Of a stretch of 64,000 nucleotides of DNA, positions 57,399-64,000 are shown in pieces. The DNA is from CAZFDT01 sp964518335 (GTDB lineage Bacteria > Planctomycetota > Phycisphaerae > Phycisphaerales > Phycisphaeraceae): positions 93,290 to 157,289 of the forward strand of contig CAZFDT010000003.1 in assembly GCA_964518335.1 (NCBI GenBank). Reading direction: 5' to 3'. How positions within the stretch are numbered: the first letter of the stretch is position 1; every line of letters begins with the position of its first letter. The notes below the pieces were generated by a model that was not told where the DNA came from, made no database searches, and saw only the letters and a program-made list of their open reading frames with translations. Made by a program: the position numbers and the translations under genes.

Positions 57399-57471
57399 TG
57401 ACCGGGGAGGGACTCGAACCCTCGACAAACGGCTTAAAAGGCCGCTGCTCTACCGACTGAGCTACCCGGTC
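57399..57471 (-). tRNA. tRNA-Lys (UUU)
   Basis: On the - strand a 73-base cloverleaf begins GACCGGG and ends CCCGGTC plus discriminator A. The anticodon loop is CTTTTAA within the GCGGC/GCCGT stem, giving anticodon UUU. The T arm is GAGGG-TTCGAGT-CCCTC. CCA is not encoded. The 220 bases beyond the 5' end, up to the next gene at 57693, show nothing else clear. Confidence 0.97.
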
Positions 57472-57692
57472 GGGGTGGGTGAGAGGGGCATTGTAGTCGC
57501 CGCCGTGGGGTTCGTCGCGGGGGCGATAACGCGGGGACCTGTGGGGGGCGTGAAGGAGTTGCGGCGGGAATGCCGATGTGATTGAGGGGGGGCGGTGGAC
57601 GTGGAAATGTCACGGACCCGGCGGTCGGATTCCGATAGTGCAAAGACCCTGTCTCCGCGTGAGCGGCGGCGCCTGTCCAGAGGAGCTCACAG

Positions 57693-57923
57693 ATGATCTG
57701 GTACCTGGTCATCGGTTACGTGGCGGCGTGCTATTTGTGGGGCATGTATGTCGTGGCGCGGCTGTACGTCGGTCGCCGCCTGCGGACGGTGGCGATGGGC
57801 GGGGGCGGTCGCGTGGGTGTGGTGGAGCCCGGGTTGGCAGGGATGCCGCAGTTGCGGTTGACGGACGCTCCGATGCCGCGGAAACCGGTGGTGGCGCAGC
57901 GGCCGCGGTCGGAGGCGGCGTGA
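57693..57923 (+). CDS. Small membrane protein
   Basis: This unrecognised 76-residue protein has one N-terminal hydrophobic segment (MIWYLVIGYVAACYLWGMYV), then a basic, Gly/Pro-rich tail (LRLTDAPMPRKPVV). AGGAG at 57681-57685 lies seven bases before ATG 57693, which supports translation. It stands alone between the tRNA and the PEP-CTERM protein gene. The 265 bases that follow it carry no recognised element except an AT-rich patch near 58055-58100. Confidence 0.55.
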   Translation: MIWYLVIGYVAACYLWGMYVVARLYVGRRLRTVAMGGGGRVGVVEPGLAGMPQLRLTDAPMPRKPVVAQRPRSEAA

Positions 57924-58188
57924 GCGTGGGTGGGGCGTGGTGAGGTCTGGCAAATCCCCTGTTTTGACTTGCGGGCCTGCGGGGGCGGCCATCCGATAAG
58001 AACGCCCCGGGCTTGCAGGGGTTGCCCATTTGCGCAACTCGCGCCATGTCCTACAGATAAAAAATCTTATCGGGCTTGCCATTTCGTGGATTTATTTCCT
58101 GCCGACCCCCGACCGCGGTATGATATGGGCGTCACCCGGTAGCGGTGGGCGCTGGTGGGTGGCACACATGTATTGGGGAGTCGGAGCC

Positions 58189-58980
58189 ATGAAGGTGAAA
58201 TCCATCAGTGCCGCGGCAGCGATCGTTGCAGTTGTCTCGATGAGCACCACGTCCTGGGCGGCGACGGACTTTGTCGTGCGCAAGGCGGTGGATCAGCGGG
58301 GCAACAGCGTGGTGGGCCTCTCGCAGTTCTCGCTCAAGCGCACCGGCGTGAAGGCGACGTTCAAGACGCCCGGCGTGTTCTCCACGCAGGCGCTGACGCT
58401 CAGGCCGGATCAGCGCGGCATCGGCGTGTTCAACGGCTCGGGCGATCCCCGGCCCAACTTCGTCAACCGCAGCACGCCCAGCAATGACCTGATCCGCATC
58501 AGCTTCAACAAAGGCGTGTCGCTGGGCTCACTGCGCCTGGCCATGCTCAAGGACACCACGCCCAACAAGGTCAACCTGATCGTGCGCGGCGGCGGGCAGA
58601 AGCAGAAGGTGGCCGTCAACGGCCGCAACGTGGACCTGTCGGGCGTGCCGGTCGTCCGCCGCATCATCCTGCGCTACACTGGACCCGAGGGCGGCGTGCG
58701 CCTCAACGCCATTCGCGGCGTGGCGGCGATCACCGGCGGCAATGGCAACGGTGGCGGCGGCAACGGCGATGGCGATGGCGATGGCAATGGCGACGGCGAC
58801 GGCAACGGCAACGGCGGGGGGAACGGCAATGGCGGCGGTAACGGTAACGGCGGCGGCGACGGCAACGGCGGCGGGCCCGTCATCATCCCCGTGCCCGCGT
58901 CCGTGTGGACCGGCCTGACGCTGCTCGCCGGCCTCGGCGCCGTCCACGCGATTCGCAAGCGTCGCGCTCACGCGGCCTGA
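58189..58980 (+). CDS. Exported protein with PEP-CTERM-like sorting tail
   Basis: This 263-residue protein has a signal peptide (AAAAIVAVVSMSTTSWAA). A beta-rich domain of about 160 residues follows, then a long Gly/Asn/Asp repeat (GNGDGDGDGN type, about residues 183-228). The C-terminus reads PVPASVWTGLTLLAGLGAVH followed by RKRR, the layout of a PEP-CTERM sorting signal (Pro motif, membrane helix, basic end). Such proteins are processed by an exosortase and end up at the surface or in the matrix. No exosortase is in the window. ATG 58189 is preferred to ATG 58168. A terminator follows the stop. Confidence 0.75.
   Translation: MKVKSISAAAAIVAVVSMSTTSWAATDFVVRKAVDQRGNSVVGLSQFSLKRTGVKATFKTPGVFSTQALTLRPDQRGIGVFNGSGDPRPNFVNRSTPSNDLIRISFNKGVSLGSLRLAMLKDTTPNKVNLIVRGGGQKQKVAVNGRNVDLSGVPVVRRIILRYTGPEGGVRLNAIRGVAAITGGNGNGGGGNGDGDGDGNGDGDGNGNGGGNGNGGGNGNGGGDGNGGGPVIIPVPASVWTGLTLLAGLGAVHAIRKRRAHAA
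58735..58874 (+). repeat. Gly/Asn/Asp-coding short repeats
   Basis: GGCAACGGC, GGCGATGGC and GGCGGCGGC units alternate for about 140 bases inside the PEP-CTERM-like gene and encode a Gly-Asn-Gly-Asp spacer before the sorting tail. Repeats of this kind expand and contract easily by slippage in steps that keep the frame. Confidence 0.8.
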
Positions 58981-59013
58981 TCCGCACACGCATGCCACAC
59001 GCACACCTACAGA

Positions 59014-59037
59014 CCCCGGCCTCGCGCCGGGGTTTTT
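59014..59037 (+). terminator. Intrinsic terminator after the PEP-CTERM-like gene
   Basis: CCCCGGC (59014-59020) and GCCGGGG (59026-59032) with a 5-base loop and five T (59033-59037) form a standard intrinsic terminator, 33 bases after the stop. It lies at the 3' end of the convergent zinc-ribbon gene. Confidence 0.92.
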
Positions 59038-59058
59038 CATATCGTGTCGAGAGGAAGC

Positions 59059-59973
59059 TCAATCCAGCGCCGCGTAACGCTGGGCGGCCGCACGCACGCG
59101 CCGCAGAAGCCACACGGCCAGGACGATGGTGCCCAGCGCAAAGGGCACGGTGAGAATGCTCAGCGCGTAGCCGAAGTAGAACAGCGTCCGGTACACGCCC
59201 ACGAGTTCGTCATCGGAGAGCGTGTGGGCGGGGCGGAACTTCACCTCGATGACCGGGGTCAGGACCATGTGCAGATAGACCAGTGCCAGGGCCGCGGTGA
59301 CGCCGATGGCGGCCCATCGCATCAGCCGCGCCAGGCGCAGGTCGGGCGAGCGTTGGGCCAGCGAGCCCGCGAGGTAAAACCCGGCAGCCACCGCCACGAG
59401 CCAGGCCACGTGGATGATGAACTGCCAAGGCAGGCGCACCATGGTGCGAAGGCCGTGGATCAGACCCCACTTGCTGGTGAAGCCCTGCGCCAGGAACATG
59501 AGGATGGCCAGTCCCGCCGCCGTCGCTGCCGCCCACTGCGCCAGTCGCCGCACGGACCACGGAGGCTCCTCGCCGAAGTCCAGGGGCTGGCGCGAGGCGA
59601 CGAGCCACAGCCCGCCGGCGGTCACGACGATGGGCAACTGCATCAAGGCGACCCACACCATCCCGGGAATGGCATTAAATGAGATCACTTCAGACCAGAT
59701 GAGCAGCTTGGTCAGCCCCACGCCCAGGGCGACGACCACGCCGACGACGACGATCAGCAGTCCCAGCGAGATCATGTTGAGCCAGGCGGGGCTCTGGAAT
59801 CGCAGGAGGTCGCCGCGGATCGAGTCGTCGATGGGCTTGCGGCAATGGGGGCAGTCGGCGTCGGGTGTCTGCCCGCGCAGATCGAAGCCGCAATGGAGGC
59901 AGGCGATCGACTCGTCGATCAACCCATCGTCGTCGAGGCGGACCTGACCGAAAATGAAGGGGCCGTCTGCCAT
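59059..59973 (-). CDS. Zinc-ribbon membrane protein
   Basis: This 304-residue protein has an N-terminal domain with the zinc ribbon CLHCGFDLRGQTPDADCPHC near residues 25-44. About seven membrane spans follow (for example LNMISLGLLIVVVGVVVALG). The ribbon begins with the same pattern as in the other proteins of this type here (DDDGLIDESIACLHCG compared with DEDGRLTQEIACLSCG), so the N-terminal 45 residues are clearly paralogous while the membrane parts differ. No function is known. It stands alone; a 12-base tandem repeat lies upstream of its start. Confidence 0.75.
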   Translation of the reverse strand: MADGPFIFGQVRLDDDGLIDESIACLHCGFDLRGQTPDADCPHCRKPIDDSIRGDLLRFQSPAWLNMISLGLLIVVVGVVVALGVGLTKLLIWSEVISFNAIPGMVWVALMQLPIVVTAGGLWLVASRQPLDFGEEPPWSVRRLAQWAAATAAGLAILMFLAQGFTSKWGLIHGLRTMVRLPWQFIIHVAWLVAVAAGFYLAGSLAQRSPDLRLARLMRWAAIGVTAALALVYLHMVLTPVIEVKFRPAHTLSDDELVGVYRTLFYFGYALSILTVPFALGTIVLAVWLLRRVRAAAQRYAALD

Positions 59974-60014
59974 GGACGCCAGATGATAATGCGGAATCGC
60001 CGGGAACGCGCGGC

Positions 60015-60098
60015 GTCACTTCCGGGATCACTTCCGGGATCACTTCCGGGGTGACTTCCGGGGTGACTTCCGGGGTGACTTCCGGGGTGACTTCCGGG
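60015..60098. repeat. Seven 12-base tandem repeats
   Basis: Three units RTCACTTCCGGG (60015-60050) are followed by four units GTGACTTCCGGG (60051-60098). The array lies between the start of the zinc-ribbon gene and the stop of the small NSS partner gene, both on the - strand, so it could sit in the promoter or leader of the former. Units are exact apart from the first and third bases. Confidence 0.95.
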
Positions 60099-60100
60099 GG

Positions 60101-60250
60101 TCAGTCGCGGTCGGGGGTGTGGATGTCCGCCGGGCTGTGCAGGTGCTTTTCCGAGCCGGGAATCGACAGCACCCGCCACACGCACCAGCCCAGCAGCAGC
60201 GTGACGAACCCCACCGACAGCAGCATGATGACCCACCCGCCTGTGGTCAT
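60101..60250 (-). CDS. Tiny membrane partner of the NSS transporter (MetS-like)
   Basis: This 49-residue protein has one membrane span (GWVIMLLSVGFVTLLLGWCV) and a short polar tail. The ATG overlaps the stop of the NSS transporter gene by four bases. Some bacterial NSS transporters need a small subunit of this size encoded directly after them (MetS in the MetPS methionine/alanine importer). Size, topology and coupling match, though sequence similarity is too limited to prove it. Confidence 0.65.
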   Translation of the reverse strand: MTTGGWVIMLLSVGFVTLLLGWCVWRVLSIPGSEKHLHSPADIHTPDRD

Positions 60251-61851
60251 GGCGACACCTCCGTCGTAGCTCGCTCCTGCTTCTCCCAGCGCCTGACGGA
60301 CTGGGCGATGATGAGCAGGAAGAACACGATCACCAGGGCGATGAAGCCCACGGCCATGCCGATGGTCGCATCCCTGAAGACGTCGGCGAACATGCCGCCT
60401 TTGTTGGTGACGATCTGTTGCCACATGAAAGCGACGAAGATGATCAGCAGGTAGATCGGCGCGACGAACTTGAGCAGCCAGCCGACAAGCCGGGGCACGC
60501 GGATTTCCGCGCCGCGGTCGAGTTCGTCCATGCCGCGCTTGACGCCCAGCACCCAGCCGAAGAGCACGACCTGGAACATGGCCAGGAGGTAGATGAAGAA
60601 CGTGCCGACCCAGTTGTCGAGCGTGCCCAGGGCCTTGGTGTCCTTGGAGAAGTAGAGGGTGAAGAACGAGCCGATGAGCGTGACGAAGCCCAGGATGGCC
60701 ACCGACGCGCGGCGGTTGATGCCCAGGCCCTCCTCCAGCAGCGCGATGGCCGGCTGAAGCATCGACAGTGAGCTGGTGACCGCCGCCAGAAACAGCAGGA
60801 AGAAGAAGAGGAACCCGACAATGTAGCCCAGGGGCATCGACTCGAAGACCATCGGCAGGGTCATGAACCCGAGGTTGAAGGAGGACCCGGCGGCGGCGGT
60901 GACGGCCGCGGCGCCCAGGAAGATGAAGGCGGCGGGGATGGTGATCAGCCCGCCCAGCGCCACTTCGCAGAACTCGTTGCCCGCCGCCGACGTCAGTGAC
61001 GAGAGGGCGATGTCGTCGTCGCGGCGCAGATAGCTGGCGTAGGTGATGATGATGCCAAAGCCCACGCTCAGCGAGAAGAAGATCTGTCCCGTGGCGTCGA
61101 GCCACATCTTCGGGTTGGCCAGCGCGGCCATGAAGCTGGTGTCCTGCGTGCGCGGATTCCACATGAACCCCAGCCCGTCGAGCACGTTCGGCAGCGTCAG
61201 CACCCGCAGCAGCACCAGCAGGGCGCAGACGATCAGCGCCGGCATCGCCACCATGCAGAACTTTTCGATCCCTCGGCTCAGGCCGCGGTAGATCAGGGCG
61301 AAATTGAGGGCGAAGCAGATCGCCAGGAACGTCAGCCCCGCGCCGCTGAGGGCCTCGCCGTCGCCGCTTTCGCCGGTGAAGCTGTTGAACAGCGCGGCGT
61401 AAGGAGCCTTGCTGGGGAGCGTGCCGTCGCTCAACGCGCGGGCCTCGCCGCCCAGCTCGGCCATCGTGCCGTTGAGGTAGTAGAACGCGTAGCCCAGACA
61501 CCACGACTCGATGAGCACGTAGTACATGTAGATGATGACGGGCACGATCATGCCCAGGACGCCGAAGTAGGCCGCGGCCTTGTGCCCGCAGATGGCGCGA
61601 TAGATGCCGGGCGTGGAGTTGTGCCCGTGTCGTCCGCCGAAGCGGCCCATGGCCCACTCGGCCCACGCCAGCGGCAGGCCCAGCAGGAACAGGGCCGCGA
61701 AGTAGGGGACCATGAACGCGCCGCCCTCGTAGCTGGCCGCCAGCCCGGGGAAGCGGAGGAAGTTGCCCAGGCCCACCGCGCTGCCGGTGACGGCTAGGAT
61801 CACGCCGATGCGGGTGCCCCATCGCTCGCGCGGTGGATTTGTCGAAGCCAT
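60247..61851 (-). CDS. Neurotransmitter:sodium symporter family transporter
   Basis: This 534-residue LeuT-fold transporter probably imports an amino acid with Na+. The start is the ATG complementary to 61849-61851. The unwound first helix reads GVILAVTGSAVGLGNFLRFP, holding the Na+ and substrate sites. Later SLSVGFGIIITYASYLRRDD matches helix 6, and NEFCEVALGGLITIPAAFIF follows. About 12 spans are visible. The product is followed by the tiny membrane partner with overlapping codons. Substrate is unknown; Met or Ala would fit the MetPS analogy. Confidence 0.92.
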   Translation of the reverse strand: MASTNPPRERWGTRIGVILAVTGSAVGLGNFLRFPGLAASYEGGAFMVPYFAALFLLGLPLAWAEWAMGRFGGRHGHNSTPGIYRAICGHKAAAYFGVLGMIVPVIIYMYYVLIESWCLGYAFYYLNGTMAELGGEARALSDGTLPSKAPYAALFNSFTGESGDGEALSGAGLTFLAICFALNFALIYRGLSRGIEKFCMVAMPALIVCALLVLLRVLTLPNVLDGLGFMWNPRTQDTSFMAALANPKMWLDATGQIFFSLSVGFGIIITYASYLRRDDDIALSSLTSAAGNEFCEVALGGLITIPAAFIFLGAAAVTAAAGSSFNLGFMTLPMVFESMPLGYIVGFLFFFLLFLAAVTSSLSMLQPAIALLEEGLGINRRASVAILGFVTLIGSFFTLYFSKDTKALGTLDNWVGTFFIYLLAMFQVVLFGWVLGVKRGMDELDRGAEIRVPRLVGWLLKFVAPIYLLIIFVAFMWQQIVTNKGGMFADVFRDATIGMAVGFIALVIVFFLLIIAQSVRRWEKQERATTEVSP

Positions 61852-61935
61852 CCAACCCCCTTTGCCCAAAAACGGTTCCGTCGCCCCAGAATCACCGTCG
61901 CCAGACCGCCGACACGATAATCAAAGCGGCCTGCG

Positions 61936-62664
61936 ATGGCCAGCCTCCCCGATTGCCGATACAACATGGCCATGGCGGACCCCGATGCGAATGTGACGGC
62001 CCCGGTGGACGAGAAAATACTGGCGGGCGATCGCCCGGCGGCGGAGGCGGCCGTCGGGCCGGTGGCGCGCTGGGCGATCCATCGACGGATGTACGACTGG
62101 GTGTTGTCGTTTGCCCACTCGAAGCATTCGACGGGGGCGCTGTTCACGCTGAGCTTCATCGAGTCGAGCTTTTTCCCGATCCCGCCCGACGTGCTGCTGG
62201 GCCCGCTGTGCCTGGGCAATCGGTGCAAGGCGGCGTGGTTCGCCACGGTGACGACCATCGCCAGCGTGCTTGGGGCGATCCTGGGCTACGCCATCGGCTG
62301 GGGGGCGTGGGAGGTGGTGCAGGACTGGGTCTTTCGCTACGTGCCGGGGTTCAACCGGGAGAAGTTCGCCACGGTGGAGCAGTGGTACGCGCAGTGGGGC
62401 GTGTGGGTGCTGTTTGCCGCGGCGTTCACGCCGATTCCGTTCAAGGTGTTCACGATCGCCGGGGGCGTGTTCCATCAGCCGCTGCTGCTGTTCATTCTGG
62501 TGTCGGCGGTGGGGCGGGGGGCGCGGTTCTACATGGTGGCGGGTCTGTTCTGGTGGATCGGGCCCAAGGCTGTTCCGTTCATCGATCGCTACTTCAACCT
62601 GCTGTGCGTGGTGTTCGTCGTGCTGCTGGTGGGAGGGTTCGCCGTGTTGAAGCTGCTACACTGA
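61936..62664 (+). CDS. VTT/DedA-like membrane protein (YqaA type)
   Basis: This 242-residue protein belongs to the SNARE-associated/VTT family, whose DedA members act in lipid carrier flipping. Key stretches are SFIESSFFPIPPDVLLGPLC near the first re-entrant loop and FAAAFTPIPFKVFTIAGGVF for the second, with Pro residues in the usual places. Start is uncertain: ATG 61936, 61966 and 61972 are in frame without ribosome binding sites. It is the head of a + strand pair with galE, separated by a double-hairpin element. Confidence 0.85.
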   Translation: MASLPDCRYNMAMADPDANVTAPVDEKILAGDRPAAEAAVGPVARWAIHRRMYDWVLSFAHSKHSTGALFTLSFIESSFFPIPPDVLLGPLCLGNRCKAAWFATVTTIASVLGAILGYAIGWGAWEVVQDWVFRYVPGFNREKFATVEQWYAQWGVWVLFAAAFTPIPFKVFTIAGGVFHQPLLLFILVSAVGRGARFYMVAGLFWWIGPKAVPFIDRYFNLLCVVFVVLLVGGFAVLKLLH

Positions 62665-62673
62665 CCGCTGTAT

Positions 62674-62736
62674 AGCCGCGACCAGTGGTCGCGCCGAACG
62701 TGCCTGCGCTTTCGTGCGCGACCGGTGGTCGCGGCT
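62674..62736 (+). repeat. Double-hairpin repeat before galE
   Basis: Two 20-base arms (62674-62693 and 62717-62736) pair except at two central bases, around a 23-base spacer. Each arm holds a palindrome, CGCGACCAGTGGTCGCG and CGCGACCGGTGGTCGCG. The layout, including the spacer length, equals that of the element at 52440-52514. It lies in the galE leader, ending 18 bases before the ATG. Confidence 0.85.
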
Positions 62737-62754
62737 TGACAGGAGTCTGTCCCC

Positions 62755-63768
62755 ATGAACGTTCTCGTCACCGGCGGCGCCGGGTACATCGGCTCGCATG
62801 CCGTCCGTGCCCTGATCCAGGCGGGCCACCACCCCGTCGTCCTCGACAACCTCTACCGCGGCCACCGCGAGGCCATCGACGCCCTGCAGAAAGCCACCGG
62901 CAAGACCATCCCCCTCGAGCAACTGGACCTGCGCCAGACCGAGGCCATCGTCAACGCCCTGACGCATCACAAGATCGAGTGCGTCATGCACTTCGCTGCA
63001 CTGGCCTACGTCGGCGAGTCGGTCACCCAGCCCCTGGATTATTACGACGCCAACACGCACGGCTCTATCAGTCTGCTGCGGGCCATGGACCGCGCGGGCG
63101 TGCGGCGACTGGTCTTCAGCTCGACCTGCGCCACCTACGGCCAGCCCGAGCAGGTCCCCATCGTCGAGACCACCGCGCAGTCACCGATCAATCCCTACGG
63201 CTGGAGCAAGCTCTTCGTCGAGCGCATCCTCAAGGATTACGCCGCGGCCAACCGCGACTTCGCCTACGCGGCGCTGCGCTACTTCAACGTCGCCGGCAGC
63301 GCCAGCGACGGGTGCATCGGCGAGGACCACGCGCCCGAAACGCATCTCATCCCCGTCCTGCTCAATGTCGCCCTGGGCAAGCAGGAGAAGGGCACGATCT
63401 TCGGCGACAACTACTCCACGCCCGACGGGTCGTGCATCCGCGACTACATCCACGTCGAAGACCTCGTCGAGGCCCACATCGCCGTGATGAATGCGCTCAA
63501 GCCCCGCGACGAACGCTACTACAACCTGGGCATCGGCCAGGGCAAGAGCGTCTTCGAGATCGTCGCCGCCGCACGCGACGTGACCGGGCTCGCCATTGCG
63601 ATGGACATCGGCCCCCGCCGGCCGGGCGACCCGCCCATGCTCTACGCCAACGCCGACAAGATCCGCACGGAGCTGCAGTGGTCCGCCAGGCGCACCGATG
63701 TCCGCACCATGATCGAGCACGCATGGCGCTGGTTCAAGAACCATCCCAACGGCTACGCCGGCGGCTGA
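62755..63768 (+). CDS. galE: UDP-glucose 4-epimerase
   Basis: GalE interconverts UDP-glucose and UDP-galactose using bound NAD. The 337-residue protein has the nucleotide motif VTGGAGYIGSHAVRALI, the FSSTCATYGQPEQVP stretch with catalytic Ser/Thr, and YxxxK as Tyr148-Lys152 in NPYGWSKLF. CIRDYIHVEDLVEAHI follows, as usual. AGGAG at about 62740 lies before ATG 62755. It supplies sugar nucleotides for envelope polysaccharides. All catalytic residues are present. Confidence 0.95.
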   Translation: MNVLVTGGAGYIGSHAVRALIQAGHHPVVLDNLYRGHREAIDALQKATGKTIPLEQLDLRQTEAIVNALTHHKIECVMHFAALAYVGESVTQPLDYYDANTHGSISLLRAMDRAGVRRLVFSSTCATYGQPEQVPIVETTAQSPINPYGWSKLFVERILKDYAAANRDFAYAALRYFNVAGSASDGCIGEDHAPETHLIPVLLNVALGKQEKGTIFGDNYSTPDGSCIRDYIHVEDLVEAHIAVMNALKPRDERYYNLGIGQGKSVFEIVAAARDVTGLAIAMDIGPRRPGDPPMLYANADKIRTELQWSARRTDVRTMIEHAWRWFKNHPNGYAGG

Positions 63769-63783
63769 CCGCCCCCCGCGCGT

Positions 63784-63987
63784 TCAGGCCTTGACGAGCG
63801 TCTTGAACCCGCCCCAGGCCATCCGCTTGCTGTCGAAGGGCATGGCCTTGGGGTCCATCCCGGCGATGCGCGGGTCCTTCATCACCTTGGCGTTGACCTT
63901 GTCGCGGTGGGCGCGCGACTTGTACACGATCCAGGCGAAGACCACCTGGCCTGCTCCCCGAAAACTGATCCAGTTGGTATGAGAGTC
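63784..63987 (-). pseudogene. 3' fragment of a DUF1428 family gene
   Basis: On the - strand the last 55 codons encode VVFAWIVYKSRAHRDKVNAK and further PFDSKRMAWGGFKTLVKA, the C-terminal half of DUF1428 proteins (about 115-120 residues). Upstream of 63948 the similarity ends abruptly: the frame reads GAG, FR and then meets an in-frame stop at 63988-63990 with no start codon. The gene is therefore broken, probably by an insertion whose end begins near 63949. A misassembled window edge is the alternative. Confidence 0.65.
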
Positions 63988-64000
63988 TCAACGGCCCCGG

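Noticed and set aside
60015..60098. Possible CRISPR array
   Set aside because: The 12-base units are directly adjacent with no spacers and there are no cas genes.

Overview
The window looks like a piece of the chromosome of a high-GC planctomycete, most likely of the Phycisphaerae type. This is inferred from gene style, not from rRNA, which is absent. The pointers are: five proteins with the 'CGYxLRG...CPxC' zinc ribbon common in planctomycetes; a very long SecA; a protein with a PEP-CTERM-like tail; planctomycete-like pseudopilins; and few clear Shine-Dalgarno sites. Coding density is high, and most large antisense frames are shadows of the GC-rich genes.

Layout. 0.1-8.6 kb: a fused indolepyruvate ferredoxin oxidoreductase, a small exported protein in the position of SecM, and a 1381-residue SecA whose helical wing module is repeated in tandem. 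8.6-10.4 kb: a CaCA-family cation exchanger and two small membrane proteins. 10.8-26.3 kb: one long type IV pilus / type II secretion locus on the + strand. It holds a major pilin with its own terminator, minor pseudopilins, PilM-PilN-PilO-PilP-like proteins, a secretin, a TPR lipoprotein, a histidine kinase, a response regulator, an HD-GYP phosphodiesterase, a STAS protein, the assembly ATPase with an MshEN-type N-terminus, and the platform protein. The HD-GYP enzyme and the MshEN domain suggest cyclic-di-GMP control. 26.3-27.6 kb: a membrane-anchored TAXI receptor.

27.6-39.8 kb: a urea uptake and hydrolysis island. On the - strand, in order of transcription, are an outer-membrane barrel, UrtA, a UrtB-UrtC fusion with a zinc-ribbon tail, UrtD, UrtE, UreD, a UreA-UreB fusion and UreC. 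The accessory genes ureF and ureG diverge on the + strand. No ureE is present, but UreG is His-rich at both ends. 39.8-42.0 kb: a lipoprotein, ScpB and a GntR-type regulator. 42.2-46.0 kb: an ArsR-controlled cassette of a COG0701 (ArsP-like) permease, a DGC-domain protein, two thioredoxins and a CcdA-like protein, with two copies of the same operator.

46-64 kb: mostly housekeeping and membrane genes. These include a DASS transporter, an inactive trypsin-fold protein with a DnaJ-type zinc centre, proS, aat, a glycosyltransferase-like membrane protein, zinc-ribbon membrane proteins, tRNA-Lys(UUU), a PEP-CTERM protein, an NSS transporter with a tiny partner, a VTT/DedA-like protein, galE and a broken DUF1428 gene at the right edge. 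Two double-hairpin elements with identical 23-nt spacers lie in this part.

A recurrent DNA word, G(C/T)TGCA(G/C)TGG, is scattered through coding regions and often forces otherwise rare codons. No CRISPR array, phage or complete insertion sequence was seen.
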